Assembly: GCF_018138085.1 (NCBI RefSeq)
Contig: NZ_CP073105.1
Coordinates: 1,860,001 to 1,924,000, forward strand
Source: Stutzerimonas stutzeri
Lineage (GTDB): Bacteria > Pseudomonadota > Gammaproteobacteria > Pseudomonadales > Pseudomonadaceae
Direction: 5' to 3'
Length of the DNA: 64,000 bases
The notes beneath the pieces are model-generated. The model searched no databases. It was given only the letters and a program-made list of their open reading frames with translations, and had not been told where the DNA came from. Within the stretch, counting starts at the first letter, position 1, and each line of letters opens with the position of its first letter. Positions 34,229 through 47,063 of the stretch are shown here, in pieces. The position numbers were made by a program, and so were the translations under genes.

Positions 34229-34753
34229 ATGCCTGATCTCGATTTTCTTCATGTTTCGATTGCCGACCAGATGCTGTACGGATTCTCCGACGGCCATCTG
34301 CGCGTCCGCTTGCCGGTGTCTACCGCGCGTAACGGCGTCGGCGAACACAATGGTTCCGGTTGTACCCCGCGTGGCCGCCATCAGGTGCGTGCGCGCATAG
34401 GTGATGGGTTGCCCCTCGGTGCCGTTCTGCGTGGCCGCCGGTGGACCGGTGAGGTCTGGAATCCGGATCTGCATGAGCAGTTCCCTGGGCGCGATTGGAT
34501 CCTGACCCGGATCCTCTGGCTCAGCGGTTGTGAGCCAGGGTTCAATCGCCTGGGCCCGGTCGATACGTTCCGCCGTTACATCTATCTGCATGGCACGCCT
34601 GATTCGGAGCCCATGGGCGTGCCGCTTTCCCATGGTTGCATCAGGCTGCGCAATGCCGATCTGCTCGACCTTTTCTCTCGCGTACCGGTTGGCTGTGCCG
34701 TGCAGATAGAGGAAGCAGCCTGCCCTGACTGGTCGAGCGCAACGCTGAATTAA
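34229..34753 (+). CDS. L,D-transpeptidase (YkuD domain)
   Basis: A 174 aa YkuD-fold enzyme with the catalytic block MGVPLSHGCIRLRNADL (His and Cys) and the upstream YIYLHGTPD His. No signal peptide is evident at MPDLDFLHVS, which is unusual for a periplasmic peptidoglycan enzyme; similar leaderless YkuD proteins include cytoplasmic L,D-carboxypeptidase-like members. It is closely followed by nagZ (about 16 bp), suggesting a shared role in cell-wall recycling. Confidence 0.88.
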   Translation: MPDLDFLHVSIADQMLYGFSDGHLRVRLPVSTARNGVGEHNGSGCTPRGRHQVRARIGDGLPLGAVLRGRRWTGEVWNPDLHEQFPGRDWILTRILWLSGCEPGFNRLGPVDTFRRYIYLHGTPDSEPMGVPLSHGCIRLRNADLLDLFSRVPVGCAVQIEEAACPDWSSATLN

Positions 34754-34769
34754 GGATTTGCCCAATATC

Positions 34770-36520
<1,751 letters not shown>

Positions 36521-36672
36521 TCCGTCCAGCCGACGGCAGGCGGTTCGGACCGGTTTGCGACGGCCATTGGCGACGACGGCAAGGGCATGAAAAGTCGCTG
36601 CTATTTTTCGCCGAACACCCATTGCAGGCAGTTTGCCGCTTGCTACACTTGGCCGTCCTCTGGAGTATCGGA

Positions 36673-37170
36673 ATGCCTTGCCACGCAACTATAAGAAGAA
36701 TGACGAAAGCGGTGGTTTTGCTGGGTTTGCTGTCCGCAATCGCTGGGTGTTCGACCTGGTTCAGCAGCGATTTCCAGGATCCCCGCGTCCAGCTCACCGA
36801 TGTCGAAATCATCAAGGCCAGGCTTCTCGAACAGCAGTTCATGCTGCGGTTTCGAATCGATAATCCCAATGAGCAGAGTTTGCCGGTTCGCGGGCTCGTC
36901 TACAGGGTCCATCTCAACGACATCGAACTGGCGAGCGGTGAGTCCAGTGGCTGGGCCACGGTGCCCGCACATGGCTCCGAGTACTATGAGGTGCCGGTTC
37001 AGACCAACCTCTGGCGGCACATGAAATACATCGTACGGCTGTTGGAGAAGCCGGACCGGCCCATCTCCTATCGTCTGGAAGGTGAGTTGAAAACGGGTCT
37101 ACTGGCTGGACGGCGCGTGCACATCGCCACCAATGGCGAGATAATTCCCGGCAACTTTATTCCGGAGTAG
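36673..37170 (+). CDS. LEA type 2 family lipoprotein
   Basis: A 165 aa putative lipoprotein with a hydrophobic leader ending in the lipobox AIAGC (Cys26) and a water-stress/LEA14-like beta-sandwich domain ([31 protein letters not shown]). ATG 36673 has GGAG 7 nt upstream; starting at 36700 would give a more typical leader of 16 residues. It is probably anchored in an envelope membrane. Function is unknown. Confidence 0.83.
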   Translation: MPCHATIRRMTKAVVLLGLLSAIAGCSTWFSSDFQDPRVQLTDVEIIKARLLEQQFMLRFRIDNPNEQSLPVRGLVYRVHLNDIELASGESSGWATVPAHGSEYYEVPVQTNLWRHMKYIVRLLEKPDRPISYRLEGELKTGLLAGRRVHIATNGEIIPGNFIPE

Positions 37171-37178
37171 CGACATCG

Positions 37179-37370
37179 ATGAATCACGACACCCACGTAC
37201 ACGGTCCCGATTGCAATCACGATCACGACCATGCGCATCATGACCACGTCCACGGTCCGCATTGCAACCACAGCCATGATCCGGTGCGCAATCCGCTGAA
37301 GGATGTCGGCCGTAACGATCCTTGCCCCTGTGGCAGCCAGAAGAAATTCAAGAAGTGCCACGGAGCCTGA
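37179..37370 (+). CDS. Small SEC-C zinc-motif protein with His-rich head
   Basis: A 63 aa protein. Its first half contains two copies of a His/Cys motif ([11 protein letters not shown] and [11 protein letters not shown]). Its C-terminus is a SEC-C zinc finger, [17 protein letters not shown], like the SecA tail. The His/Cys motif is nearly identical to the tail of the PA0900-like protein at 18529. It is likely a metal-binding protein; the role is unknown. It lies 8 bp after the LEA lipoprotein gene and 7 bp before the DUF2489 gene. Confidence 0.88.
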   Translation: MNHDTHVHGPDCNHDHDHAHHDHVHGPHCNHSHDPVRNPLKDVGRNDPCPCGSQKKFKKCHGA

Positions 37371-37377
37371 TCCGCTC

Positions 37378-37842
37378 ATGACACCGCTCGCCGTCGCGCT
37401 GCTCGTCGCCGGTTTGCTGCTGATCGCGGCGCTGGCCGCCTATGCGCTGCATTTGTGGCGCAAGGTCTGGCATAGGGAGCAGGCATTGGCCGAGCAGCAG
37501 GCGCAGCAACATGCCGCCCTCGCGGCCGATTTGCGGGTGCTTGCCAGCAGTCTTCTCGACGAACAGGTACCGCTGATCGAGGGCGCGATACGGATCAAGG
37601 TCCTGTTGGACAATTACGATTCCAACCTGGGCCAGGATCCGCGCTGCCAGGTCTTTCAGGTCCTGTTCGAGGCCACCGAACAGGTGCCCACGCATTCCGC
37701 CTGGAAGGCGCTGGATAAAACCGAACGACGCCGTCACGAAGCCAGTTTCAGTGCGCTGGAGTTGCAGCACAAGGCCGAGGCCCGTCGTTCGGCCCGCTGG
37801 CTTCTCGACGAAGCCTTGCCGAAGAATCGCGAAGCCGCCTGA
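37378..37842 (+). CDS. DUF2489 family membrane-anchored protein
   Basis: A 154 aa protein with one N-terminal transmembrane helix (LAVALLVAGLLLIAALAAYAL), a Glu/Gln/Ala coiled region (about 35-55) and a helical cytoplasmic domain matching DUF2489. It follows the SEC-C gene by 7 bp and is probably co-transcribed with it. Function is unknown. Confidence 0.8.
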   Translation: MTPLAVALLVAGLLLIAALAAYALHLWRKVWHREQALAEQQAQQHAALAADLRVLASSLLDEQVPLIEGAIRIKVLLDNYDSNLGQDPRCQVFQVLFEATEQVPTHSAWKALDKTERRRHEASFSALELQHKAEARRSARWLLDEALPKNREAA

Positions 37843-37910
37843 GTGGCGGCGCCGTCTACCAATCTCTGTCCTTTTCTGTCCGATAGTGCCCCGTCTGCAA
37901 GGAGCCGTTG

Positions 37911-40448
37911 ATGTCGTTGCGTCTGCCGTTCGTTCTGCCTCGTCTGACCCTCGGCGCTGCGTTAGTCGCTGGCGCGCTTGCGGGTTGTCAGCCCTATCTG
38001 GACAGTCGCTACGCTGACAGCCTGCCGCCAGCGCAGGGTGTCCAGGCGATTACCGGTCTGGACAAGAGCGTGAGTATCCGGCGCAACGCGCTGGGCGTGC
38101 CGCTGATCGAGACCGCGACGTTCCACGATGCCTTGTTTGGTCTCGGCTATGTGCACGCGACCGATCGTCTGAGCCAGATGGTCAGCCTGCGCCTCATGGC
38201 CGAAGGCCGGCTGGCGGAAATGGCCGGCCCGGGTGTGCTGGAGATCGACCGCTTCATGCGTGCGGCGAACCTGCGTCAAAGCGCTGCGTTGCTGTATCGG
38301 GAGAGCTCGCCGCGCATGAAGCGCTTCTTCGAGGTCTACGCGCGGGGCGTCAACGCCTACCTGTTCCGTCATCGCGACAAGTTGCCGATGGATCTGGCGG
38401 CGGCCGGTTACACGCCCGAGTACTGGAAACCCGAAGATTCGGTACTGGTGTTCTGCCTGTTGAATTTTGGCCTGGCGGTCAATCTTCAGGAGGAAATCGC
38501 GTCGCTGGTCATGGCGCAGAAGGTGGGCAGCGACAGCCTTGCCTGGTTGCTGCCCACCTATCCCGATGAGCCGCTTCAATTCGCCGAGGCGGACAAGCTG
38601 AAGGGCCTGAAGCTGGGCGGAGAGATACCCGGGCTTGCCGCGCTCGACAGCGCGGCTGCGCAGGTGGCTTCGCTGAACATGCTGGGTGTGGCCGCTTCCA
38701 ACAACTGGGCGGTATCCGGCAGCAACACCCGCAGCGGCAAGCCGCTGATGGCCAACGATACGCACCTGCCACTGTCGATGCCCTCGTATTGGAATTTCGT
38801 GCAGATACGCTCCCCGAAGTTCCAGGCGGCAGGGGTGACCATCGCAGGCGTGCCCGCCGTGGTTGCCGGCTTCAATGGCAAGCTGGGTTGGGGCATGACC
38901 ATGGTGATGGGCGATACCCAGGATCTGTTCCTCGAGCAGGTGCGCCGCGAAGGCGGGCGTCTGATGTATCTGGCCGACGGCAAGTGGGTGCCGGCACGTG
39001 AGCGCCATGAGACCTTTTTCATCAAGGGTGAGCGGCCGATCCGCGAAACGGTCTACGAGACCCGTAACGGCCCCTTGCTCAACAGCGTGCTGGGCGAACG
39101 CAAGCATCCCATGCAGCCGCTGCAGCTGAGCAGCGGTTACGGGCTGGCGTTGAAGACGATCCAGTTCGAAGCCGACCAGTCGCTCGATGCGTTCTTCGAC
39201 CTGAGCCGCGCCCAATCGGTGGATGAGGCATTCGAGGCGAGCCGTGAGATCCGCGCGGCGGCGCTGAATATCGTCTTTGCCGACCAGCAGGGCATCGGCT
39301 GGCAAGTGACCGGGCGCTACCCGAACCGCCGTGAAGGCCTGGGATTGGTGCCCTCGCCGGGCTGGAACGGTCAATACGACTGGGATGGCTTCGCCGATCC
39401 CATGCTGCACCCCTATGACCAGGACCCGGCGCAAGGCTGGCTGGCAACGGCCAATCAGCGCACGGTACCCAAGGGCTATGGCATGCAGCTGTCCAATTCC
39501 TGGTTCTACCCGGAGCGGGCCGAACGTATCGGTCAGTTGCTGGCTCATGGCAAGCAGGACAGCCGCAGTGCCATGGCCATGCAGTACGACCAGACGACGA
39601 TCTTTTCCACCAAGCTGAAAGCGATGTTCGAGGCGCCAGGCATGGCCGAGCCGCTGCGCGCGGCCATCGATGCCCTTGCCGAGCCTCAGCGAGGGCGAGC
39701 GCGCGAGGGGCTGTCACGGCTGCTGAGCTTCGATGGCAAGCTCAGTGCGGACTCCGCCGACGCGGCGCTGTATGAAGCCTTCCTCATGGAGTCCGCGCGC
39801 CAGACGTTCCTGGACGAGCTGGGACCCGAAGACGGCGCGGCGTGGAAGGCGCTCGTCGAGACGGCGAACACCTCCTATTCCGCGCAGGCCGATCACCTGC
39901 TGGCCCGCGACGACAGCCCGTTCTGGGATGACCTGAGCACTCCGCAGCGAGAAGACAAACCGGCCATACTGGCGCGCTCCCTCGCCGCGGCGATCAGCCG
40001 TATGGAGGCTTCGCAGGGCACCGATCGCAACGCCTGGCGCTGGGGCAAATTGCACACCTACACCTGGCAGACCGGCAGCACCCAGCTGGCGCCTCATCTG
40101 CCCGCCAGCCAGCGCGCCGGCATCAATGCCATCAGCGGCTATCTGGATCGCGGACCCTACGCGGCAGGTGGTGACCACAGCACCCTCAACGTGTCGGCCT
40201 ACCGCTGGGGTGACAATTTCGATACCTGGCTGATCCCAGCGATGCGCATCGTCGTCGACTTCGGGCGCGACGAGCCGATGATCGGGCTCAATAGCTCCGG
40301 CCAATCCGGCAACCCGGCCAGCCCGCATTATGCCGACGGCATCGAGGCCTGGTTGAAGGGCGATTACATGAGCTTTCCGTTCCAGCCCCAGAACCTGGAC
40401 AAGGTCTACGGTACCCAGCGCTTGCTGCTTACTCCGGCGCGCCCGTAA
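37911..40448 (+). CDS. quiP: Acyl-homoserine lactone acylase QuiP (penicillin acylase family)
   Basis: An 845 aa Ntn-hydrolase precursor of the penicillin amidase family, very similar in length and motifs to P. aeruginosa QuiP (PA1032), which removes the acyl chain of long-chain AHL signals. The autoprocessing site precedes Ser263 in ASNNWAVSG, which becomes the N-terminal nucleophile of the beta chain. The leader ends in a lipobox-like LAGC (Cys26), so the alpha chain may be lipid-anchored. AAGGAG lies 6 nt before the ATG. Confidence 0.9.
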   Translation: MSLRLPFVLPRLTLGAALVAGALAGCQPYLDSRYADSLPPAQGVQAITGLDKSVSIRRNALGVPLIETATFHDALFGLGYVHATDRLSQMVSLRLMAEGRLAEMAGPGVLEIDRFMRAANLRQSAALLYRESSPRMKRFFEVYARGVNAYLFRHRDKLPMDLAAAGYTPEYWKPEDSVLVFCLLNFGLAVNLQEEIASLVMAQKVGSDSLAWLLPTYPDEPLQFAEADKLKGLKLGGEIPGLAALDSAAAQVASLNMLGVAASNNWAVSGSNTRSGKPLMANDTHLPLSMPSYWNFVQIRSPKFQAAGVTIAGVPAVVAGFNGKLGWGMTMVMGDTQDLFLEQVRREGGRLMYLADGKWVPARERHETFFIKGERPIRETVYETRNGPLLNSVLGERKHPMQPLQLSSGYGLALKTIQFEADQSLDAFFDLSRAQSVDEAFEASREIRAAALNIVFADQQGIGWQVTGRYPNRREGLGLVPSPGWNGQYDWDGFADPMLHPYDQDPAQGWLATANQRTVPKGYGMQLSNSWFYPERAERIGQLLAHGKQDSRSAMAMQYDQTTIFSTKLKAMFEAPGMAEPLRAAIDALAEPQRGRAREGLSRLLSFDGKLSADSADAALYEAFLMESARQTFLDELGPEDGAAWKALVETANTSYSAQADHLLARDDSPFWDDLSTPQREDKPAILARSLAAAISRMEASQGTDRNAWRWGKLHTYTWQTGSTQLAPHLPASQRAGINAISGYLDRGPYAAGGDHSTLNVSAYRWGDNFDTWLIPAMRIVVDFGRDEPMIGLNSSGQSGNPASPHYADGIEAWLKGDYMSFPFQPQNLDKVYGTQRLLLTPARP

Positions 40449-40626
40449 TGGTATGGCCGGTGGCGACGCGGGCCTCACGCACGCATCGGGTTGGCTCCCG
40501 TCGTCGGCCCGCCGAGGCTTGGTTGCTCACGTTCAAGCAAGTGGCGCCGGAGGCCGTGAACAGATTCGCCTTGCCGAAGCAGCCGAGCTGAGCGCGTAGT
40601 GCGTCGCTGAAAGCCCGCCGAGCGGA

Positions 40627-41325
40627 CTAGCGCTGTGCCCGCGACACTTCCACTACAGTGATCGAAGCAGGATCCGGGTAGTGCCAGCGCACGTCCACAT
40701 CCCAGAGGCGGGTGCCGTAGCGACGGTCTGGAGCGGGCGTCTGGTAGGCCGGTCGTGGGTCCTGCGCCAGACACTGTTCGATCAGCGCCTGCAAGGGTTC
40801 CTCAAGGCGAATCGCCTCGCGACGGACCTGCTCCAGGCTCGTCTCGGTCCAGTGGACGGCGATGGGTTCGGGTGCGGCGGCTGCCAGGTCATTGCGTGCC
40901 TCGGCGACGCTGTCGGCGTAGGGGACATAAGGCTTGATGTCCAGCACCGGCGTGCCATCCAGCAGGTCGATCCCCGACAGATGTAGACGGCCGGGCTCGA
41001 TCCGCTCGAGCCTGACAACCGACTGGCCGATGCCGTTGGGGCGGTGGGTCGCGCGGGTCGCAAACACACCGACCATGCGGTTGCCGCCCAGACGCGGCGG
41101 GCGGACGCGCAGGCGGGGCTCGGCCTCGAGTGCCTGGTGGAACATGAACAGCAGCCAGACATGACTCACCTGCTCGAGCCCCTCCAACGCGTGCGCCTGA
41201 TCGAAAGGAGGATGCAACTCCAGAACGCCCCGTGCTGCCGGCGCCAGCTGCGGCTGGCGCGGGATGGCGAACTTTTCCTTGAAACAGGAGCGGACGATGC
41301 CGATAGGGGTGACGGAGTAAGACAT
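40627..41325 (-). CDS. trmO: tRNA (t6A37) N6-methyltransferase TrmO
   Basis: A 232 aa TrmO/TsaA (VirR-like) protein that methylates N6 of t6A37 in certain threonine tRNAs. The family blocks IGIVRSCFKEKFAIPRQP, FATRATHRPNGIGQSVVRL and DIKPYVPYAD are intact. The start at MSYSVTPIG is set by homology; no strong Shine-Dalgarno is visible. It is convergent with quiP and divergent from betT. Confidence 0.92.
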   Translation of the reverse strand: MSYSVTPIGIVRSCFKEKFAIPRQPQLAPAARGVLELHPPFDQAHALEGLEQVSHVWLLFMFHQALEAEPRLRVRPPRLGGNRMVGVFATRATHRPNGIGQSVVRLERIEPGRLHLSGIDLLDGTPVLDIKPYVPYADSVAEARNDLAAAAPEPIAVHWTETSLEQVRREAIRLEEPLQALIEQCLAQDPRPAYQTPAPDRRYGTRLWDVDVRWHYPDPASITVVEVSRAQR

Positions 41326-41697
41326 ATCGTGGCCGCGGTGGGAAACGTGGGCGGCCATCTTACCTGTACTCGCGGCGGGTTCGATGATCGAGGCCGCGTT
41401 CGCATTGCTGTGCAGGAGGCGGTCCGAATAGTCCTGCGGGTCGGTGCGCTTCGGCAGGCGCCGCAGGCATCTGTACAATAGCCGCCCTTTTTTCGGATAT
41501 AGGCTATTTTCTGAGGTATCGCTGTTCCGTTTCACATTCATGCGCCGTGCCTCGTGGCCGGCAGACTCTGACGTGCCTGAGGCACTGCCACTTTCAGGTG
41601 GGCGTGGCGTGGTCCCATGAAACCATGCAGACAACCTGACGCCATTCATCGCTTCGCAATGTCATAAAAGCCAGAACAAGTTCAGGAGATAGAACTG
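41326..41697. other. Divergent trmO-betT intergenic region
   Basis: No gene is supported here. The region carries an A/T-rich segment (TTTTTTCGGATATAGGCTATTTT near 41490), which is the best place for promoters, but no clean -35/-10 pair could be assigned. A BetI operator could not be recognised. Confidence 0.4.
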
Positions 41698-43767
41698 ATG
41701 AACGAGGCTGAGCTCTCATCCGGTACCACCGCCGCACCGCACGATCGCATCAATCCCGTGGTTTTCTATAGTTCGGCGATTGCCATCGTGCTCTTCGCCA
41801 TCTGGGCAATGTTCTTCCAGACATCGTCCCTCGCCGTCATAAACGCCGTTCTAGGCTGGATATCCAACACCTTCGGCTGGTTCTATTTTCTCGCCGTGCT
41901 GGTCTACCTGATCTTCGTAGTGATCATCGCCACCAGCCGTTACGGCAAGATCCGGCTGGGCCCTGATCATTCCAAGCCCGAGTTCAATGTGATCACCTGG
42001 GCGGCGATGCTGTTCTCGGCTGGCATCGGTATCGACCTGCTGTTCTTCTGCATCGCCGAACCCATCACCCAGTACCTCGAGCCCCCGGTGGGTGAGGGCG
42101 GTACCGTGCAGGCGGCGCGCCATGCGCTGGAGCTGACCTTTCTTCACTGGGGTTTATCCGGTTGGGGGGTCTATACCCTGGTGGGCATGTCATTGGCCTA
42201 TTTTAGCTTTCGTCAGGGCTTGCCGCTGTCGATCCGCTCCTCGCTCTACCCGATCTTCGGTAAAGGCATCTACGGCCCCATTGGCCACACCGTGGATACG
42301 GCCGCGGTGCTGGGAACCGTATTCGGGATCGCCACCAGTCTGGGTATCGGCATCATTCAGCTCAATTTCGGCCTGAACTACATCTTCGGTGTACCCGAGG
42401 GTACGTTCACCCAGGCCGTGCTAGTGGTGCTGATCGTGGTGTTTTCGGCAATCTCGGCCGCCACGGGCGTCGAACGCGGCATCCGCCGACTGTCCGAATT
42501 CAACATGCTGTTAGCGGTCCTGCTGCTGCTGTTCGTGCTGTTCGCGGGCAAGACCACCTTCCTGCTCAACGCTCTGGTGATGAACGTTGGCGATTACTTC
42601 TCCAATTTCATCAGCCTGTCTTTCGATACCTACGCCTATGACCAGCCCACCGACTGGCTGAATGCCTGGACGGTCTTCTTCTGGGCCTGGTGGATTGCGT
42701 GGGGGCCTTTCGTAGGTCTTTTTCTGGCGCGCATCTCGCGCGGTCGGACCATTCGGGAATTCGTCGTCGGCACGTTGTTGCTGCCGCTGGCCTTCATGAT
42801 GGCCTGGATGTCGATCATGGGTAACAGCGCCATAGACATGGTCATGAACGGTGCGGCTGAACTCGGCGTGCAGGCCGTCAGCAACCCGGGTTCGTCGATC
42901 TATCTGTTCCTCCAGAGCCTGCCCTGGGCCGGCCTGACAACCGCGGTTGCGACCGTTCTGGCGATTGTCTTCTTCGTCACCTCCGGCGACTCTGGGTCGC
43001 TGGTGTTGTCCAACTTCACCTCGATCCTCAAGGATGTGAACAGCGATGCGCCGGTCTGGATGCGCGTCCTGTGGGCCGCGATCATCGGTGTGCTGACCCT
43101 GGCGCTGCTGATCGCTGGTGGGCTTACGGCGTTGCAGGGGACCGTGGTGATCATGGGACTGCCGTTTTCCATCGTCCTGTTGTTCATGATGGTCGGGTTG
43201 TTCAAGGCCCTGCATGTTGAAGGCGTGATGGCCGACAGTTACCAGAAGAGCCTTTCCGGCCATTTGTCAGGCCGGGCGACGCTCGAGCATGCGCACATGA
43301 ACTGGAGCCAGCGACTGTCCCGCGCGATGAGCTTCCCCAGCCGCTCGCAGATTCGCCGCTACCTGCATGAGGTGTGCAAGCCGGCCATGGAGGAAATCCG
43401 CCAAGCCCTGGGCGAAAAGGGCGTGCCGGTGGAAATCATCGAAGGTGAGGCGGGCAACGAACACCTGGCGCTCAACGTCAACCTAGGCAGCGAGCAGGAT
43501 TTCACCTACCAGATCTGGCCCGTGCGCAGCGCCATGCCGTCATTCGCGGTGCGTACCCAAAGCAGCCGGGCGCACTACTACCGCCTCGAAGTGCACCTGC
43601 GCCAGGGGAGTCTCGGCTATGACCTGATGGGCTACTCCAAACGGCAGCTGATCGAAGACGTCCTCGATCACTATGAGCATCACATGGAGTTCCTGCATCT
43701 GCAGCGCGAGAAAGGCAGCCTGGCCGACAGCGCATCAGAACCGGGCACCGCGCCAGGCGCCAGCTGA
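41698..43767 (+). CDS. betT: BCCT-family choline/betaine transporter (BetT-type)
   Basis: A 689 aa BCCT transporter with about 12 transmembrane segments and the family signature WAWWIAWGPFVGLFLARISR. A long cytoplasmic C-terminal domain (about 530-689) is the layout of osmosensing BetT rather than the shorter BetP/OpuD types. AGGAGA precedes the ATG. It lies 92 bp upstream of betB in the same orientation, supporting choline as substrate. Confidence 0.92.
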   Translation: MNEAELSSGTTAAPHDRINPVVFYSSAIAIVLFAIWAMFFQTSSLAVINAVLGWISNTFGWFYFLAVLVYLIFVVIIATSRYGKIRLGPDHSKPEFNVITWAAMLFSAGIGIDLLFFCIAEPITQYLEPPVGEGGTVQAARHALELTFLHWGLSGWGVYTLVGMSLAYFSFRQGLPLSIRSSLYPIFGKGIYGPIGHTVDTAAVLGTVFGIATSLGIGIIQLNFGLNYIFGVPEGTFTQAVLVVLIVVFSAISAATGVERGIRRLSEFNMLLAVLLLLFVLFAGKTTFLLNALVMNVGDYFSNFISLSFDTYAYDQPTDWLNAWTVFFWAWWIAWGPFVGLFLARISRGRTIREFVVGTLLLPLAFMMAWMSIMGNSAIDMVMNGAAELGVQAVSNPGSSIYLFLQSLPWAGLTTAVATVLAIVFFVTSGDSGSLVLSNFTSILKDVNSDAPVWMRVLWAAIIGVLTLALLIAGGLTALQGTVVIMGLPFSIVLLFMMVGLFKALHVEGVMADSYQKSLSGHLSGRATLEHAHMNWSQRLSRAMSFPSRSQIRRYLHEVCKPAMEEIRQALGEKGVPVEIIEGEAGNEHLALNVNLGSEQDFTYQIWPVRSAMPSFAVRTQSSRAHYYRLEVHLRQGSLGYDLMGYSKRQLIEDVLDHYEHHMEFLHLQREKGSLADSASEPGTAPGAS

Positions 43768-43859
43768 GCACGGTACGGCGAACCGGCAGGTTCGCCGCCC
43801 TTCGCCAATCCGGGTAGCGGCGTGGCCGGCTGCCCCAAACCGTTTCGAGAGAGGTGAAT

Positions 43860-45332
43860 ATGCCCCGTTTTCCAAGGCAACGACTCTACATCGCAGGAGA
43901 CTACGTCGAGGCCAGCGGAGGGGAGGTGTTCGAAAGCATCAACCCAGCCAATGGCGAGGTGCTCGCCGAAGTTGCCCAGGCGACCCGTAGCGATCTCGAA
44001 CATGCGGTGACCAGTGCCGAGTCCGGGCAGAAGGTCTGGGCCGCGCTGACCGGCATGGAGCGTTCGCGAGTCTTGCGCAAGGCAGTCGATCTACTACGTG
44101 AACGCAACGATGAGCTGGCCCTGCTGGAAACCCTGGACACTGGCAAGCCCCTGATGGAGACGCGCAGCGTCGATATCGTCACCGGTGCCGACGTGCTCGA
44201 ATATTACGCCGGGCTCGCGCCAGCGATCGAAGGCGAGCAGATACCGCTACGTGATTCCAGCTTCGTCTATACCCGGCGTGAACCCCTCGGCGTGGTGGCC
44301 GGGATCGGCGCCTGGAACTACCCGATCCAGATCGCCTTGTGGAAGGCCGCACCGGCACTGGCAGCGGGTAACGCGATGATCTTCAAGCCGAGCGAAGTGA
44401 CGTCGTTGAGTGCGCTCAAACTGGCGGAGATTTTCACCGAGGCTGGCCTGCCGGCGGGTGTGTTCAATGTGCTGACGGGGACCGGTGGCGAAATCGGCGC
44501 CATGCTCACCGAGCACCCACGCATCGCCAAGGTGTCGTTCACCGGCGGCGTGAGCACCGGCAAGAAGGTCATGGCCAGCGCTGCCAGCTCTTCGCTCAAG
44601 GAGGTGACCATGGAGCTGGGCGGCAAGTCACCGCTGATCGTATGCGAAGACGCCGACTTGGATCGGGCAGCGGACATCGCCATGATGGCCAACTTCTTCA
44701 GCGCCGGGCAAGTCTGCACCAATGGCACACGGGTGTTCGTGCCACGCGGGCTGCTCGGCCAGTTCGAGGGAATGCTGCTGGAGCGGATCAAGCGCGTGCG
44801 CATGGGCGATCCACAGGACGAGGCGACCACTTTCGGTCCCATGGTCAGCTTCGCTCACATGCAGAAAGTGCTCGATTACATCGCCAAGGGCAAGGCGCAG
44901 GGCGCACGGCTGCTATGTGGCGGTGCGCGCGTTACCCACGGCGAATTCGGCCGGGGCGCTTACATCGAGCCGAGCATCTTCAGCGACTGCACCGACGACA
45001 TGATTATCGCGCGGGAGGAGATTTTCGGCCCGGTGCTCAGCCTGCTGGCCTACGACGACGAAGAGGAGGCGGTGCGTCGTGCCAATGCCACCGACTACGG
45101 GCTGGCCGCCGGCGTGGTGACACGCGATCTGGCGCGCGCCCACCGCATCATCCACCAGATGGAAGCCGGCATCTGCTGGATCAACACCTGGGGTGAGTCG
45201 GCCGCACAGATGCCGGTCGGCGGCTACAAGCAATCCGGCATCGGCCGCGAAAACGGCATCTCATCGCTGGCGCACTACACGCGGTTGAAATCCGTGCAGG
45301 TGGAACTGGGCGACTTCGCCTCGGTTTTCTAG
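43860..45332 (+). CDS. betB: Betaine aldehyde dehydrogenase
   Basis: A 490 aa NAD(P)-dependent aldehyde dehydrogenase, the exact BetB length, oxidising betaine aldehyde to glycine betaine. Motifs are [15 protein letters not shown], the catalytic glutamate in [11 protein letters not shown] and the cysteine in [16 protein letters not shown] 43860 is used (GAGAGG upstream); GTG 43854 is in frame just before. betA follows after 54 bp. Confidence 0.96.
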   Translation: MPRFPRQRLYIAGDYVEASGGEVFESINPANGEVLAEVAQATRSDLEHAVTSAESGQKVWAALTGMERSRVLRKAVDLLRERNDELALLETLDTGKPLMETRSVDIVTGADVLEYYAGLAPAIEGEQIPLRDSSFVYTRREPLGVVAGIGAWNYPIQIALWKAAPALAAGNAMIFKPSEVTSLSALKLAEIFTEAGLPAGVFNVLTGTGGEIGAMLTEHPRIAKVSFTGGVSTGKKVMASAASSSLKEVTMELGGKSPLIVCEDADLDRAADIAMMANFFSAGQVCTNGTRVFVPRGLLGQFEGMLLERIKRVRMGDPQDEATTFGPMVSFAHMQKVLDYIAKGKAQGARLLCGGARVTHGEFGRGAYIEPSIFSDCTDDMIIAREEIFGPVLSLLAYDDEEEAVRRANATDYGLAAGVVTRDLARAHRIIHQMEAGICWINTWGESAAQMPVGGYKQSGIGRENGISSLAHYTRLKSVQVELGDFASVF

Positions 45333-45386
45333 CACCCGCGCAGGCCGTGCCCGGGCCCTGGGCCAGGCATGGCGAGGAGGAGGATC

Positions 45387-47063
45387 ATGGAATACGACTA
45401 CATCATCGTCGGCGCGGGCTCCGCCGGTAACACCCTGGCGGCGCGCCTGACCGAGGACGCTGAGGTCAGCGTCCTGCTGCTGGAGGCCGGAGGCCCCGAT
45501 TACCGTTTCGACTTCCGCACGCAAATGCCGGCGGCGCTGGCCTACCCGCTGCAGGGCACGCGCTACAACTGGGCCTACAAGACCGATCCCGAACCGCACA
45601 TGAACAATCGCCGCATGGACTGCGGCCGCGGCAAGGGGCTGGGCGGCTCATCGCTGATCAACGGCATGTGCTACATCCGCGGCAACGCGCTGGACTATGA
45701 CAACTGGGCCAAGACGCCGGGACTTGAGGATTGGACCTACCTCGACTGCCTGCCGTACTTCTGCAAGGCCGAGTCCCGCGACATCGGCCCCAACGACTAC
45801 CACGGCGGCGATGGCCCGGTCAGCGTGACCACCCCCAAAGCCGGCAACAACGAGCTGTTCCACGCCATGGTCGAGGCCGGTGTGCAGGCCGGCTATCCGC
45901 GGACCGAGGACCTCAACGGCTTTCAGCAGGAAGGCTTCGGGCCGATGGATCGCACCGTCACACCGAACGGCCGCCGTGCCAGCACGGCGCGGGGCTACCT
46001 CGACCAGGCGAAGGAGCGCCCGAACCTGACCATCGTGACCCACGCGGTGACCGATCGCATCCTCTTCGAAGGCAAGCGTGCCGTCGGCGTCAATTACCTG
46101 CGCGGCAGCGCGCAGCCAACCATCGCTCGGGCGCGTCGCGAAGTGCTGCTCTGCGGCGGTGCCATCGCCTCGCCGCAGGTGCTGCAGCGTTCGGGTGTCG
46201 GGCCGGCGCCACTGCTCAAGGATCTCGGCATTCCGGTGGTCGAGGACTTGCCTGGCGTCGGACAGAACCTGCAGGATCACCTGGAGATGTACCTGCAGTA
46301 CGAGTGCACGAAGCCGGTGTCGCTGTACCCGGCATTGAAATGGTGGAACCAGCCGGCGATCGGCGCCGAGTGGCTGTTCCTGGGCTCTGGGATCGGCGCC
46401 AGCAACCAGTTCGAGGCCGGTGGCTTCATTCGCAGCCGCGAAGCGTTCGAGTGGCCGAATATCCAGTTCCACTTCCTGCCGGTGGCGGTCAACTACAACG
46501 GCAGCAACGCCTATGACGGGCACAGCTTCCAGGCACACGTCGGCTCGATGCGCTCGCCCAGCCGCGGCCGCATCGAAATCCGCTCGACCGACCCGAGAGT
46601 CGATCCGAGCATCCTCTTCAACTACATGTCCCACGAGCAGGACTGGCAGGAGTTTCGCGATGGCATCCGCCTGACCCGCGAGATCATTGGCCAGCCGGCG
46701 CTGGATCCTTATCGCGGCAAGGAGCTGAGCCCAGGCGCCCAGGCGCAGAGCGATGCGGACCTGGACGCCTTCGTGCGCGAGCACGCCGAGACGGCGTATC
46801 ACCCGTCTTGCTCCTGCAAGATGGGAATGGACGAGATGGCAGTAGTCGACGGGCAGGGGCGTGTGCATGGCGTGGAAGGCTTGCGTGTGGTGGACGCATC
46901 GATCATGCCGCAGATCATTACTGGGAACCTCAACGCCACCACCATCATGATCGCCGAGAAAATCGCCGATCGGATTCGCGGTCGACAGCCGCTACCACGC
47001 AGCACAGCCGCCTACTACGTGGCCCATGGCGCGCCTGTGCGCCGGCCGCCGCTGCGTAGCTGA
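45387..47063 (+). CDS. betA: Choline dehydrogenase
   Basis: A 558 aa GMC-family FAD enzyme that oxidises choline to betaine aldehyde at the membrane. The FAD-binding motif [16 protein letters not shown] is at the N-terminus, the GMC signature [20 protein letters not shown] near residue 80, and the C-terminal catalytic His block [10 protein letters not shown] is present. GGAGGAGGA precedes the ATG. No betI was found next to these genes. Confidence 0.96.
   Translation: MEYDYIIVGAGSAGNTLAARLTEDAEVSVLLLEAGGPDYRFDFRTQMPAALAYPLQGTRYNWAYKTDPEPHMNNRRMDCGRGKGLGGSSLINGMCYIRGNALDYDNWAKTPGLEDWTYLDCLPYFCKAESRDIGPNDYHGGDGPVSVTTPKAGNNELFHAMVEAGVQAGYPRTEDLNGFQQEGFGPMDRTVTPNGRRASTARGYLDQAKERPNLTIVTHAVTDRILFEGKRAVGVNYLRGSAQPTIARARREVLLCGGAIASPQVLQRSGVGPAPLLKDLGIPVVEDLPGVGQNLQDHLEMYLQYECTKPVSLYPALKWWNQPAIGAEWLFLGSGIGASNQFEAGGFIRSREAFEWPNIQFHFLPVAVNYNGSNAYDGHSFQAHVGSMRSPSRGRIEIRSTDPRVDPSILFNYMSHEQDWQEFRDGIRLTREIIGQPALDPYRGKELSPGAQAQSDADLDAFVREHAETAYHPSCSCKMGMDEMAVVDGQGRVHGVEGLRVVDASIMPQIITGNLNATTIMIAEKIADRIRGRQPLPRSTAAYYVAHGAPVRRPPLRS

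Noticed and set aside
37962-39548. 528-codon open frame antisense to quiP
   Set aside because: It is a GC-rich shadow of a well-identified sense gene, with no RBS or recognisable motif.
45648-46868. 406-codon open frame antisense to betA
   Set aside because: It is a shadow of betA with arginine/histidine-rich composition; no family features.
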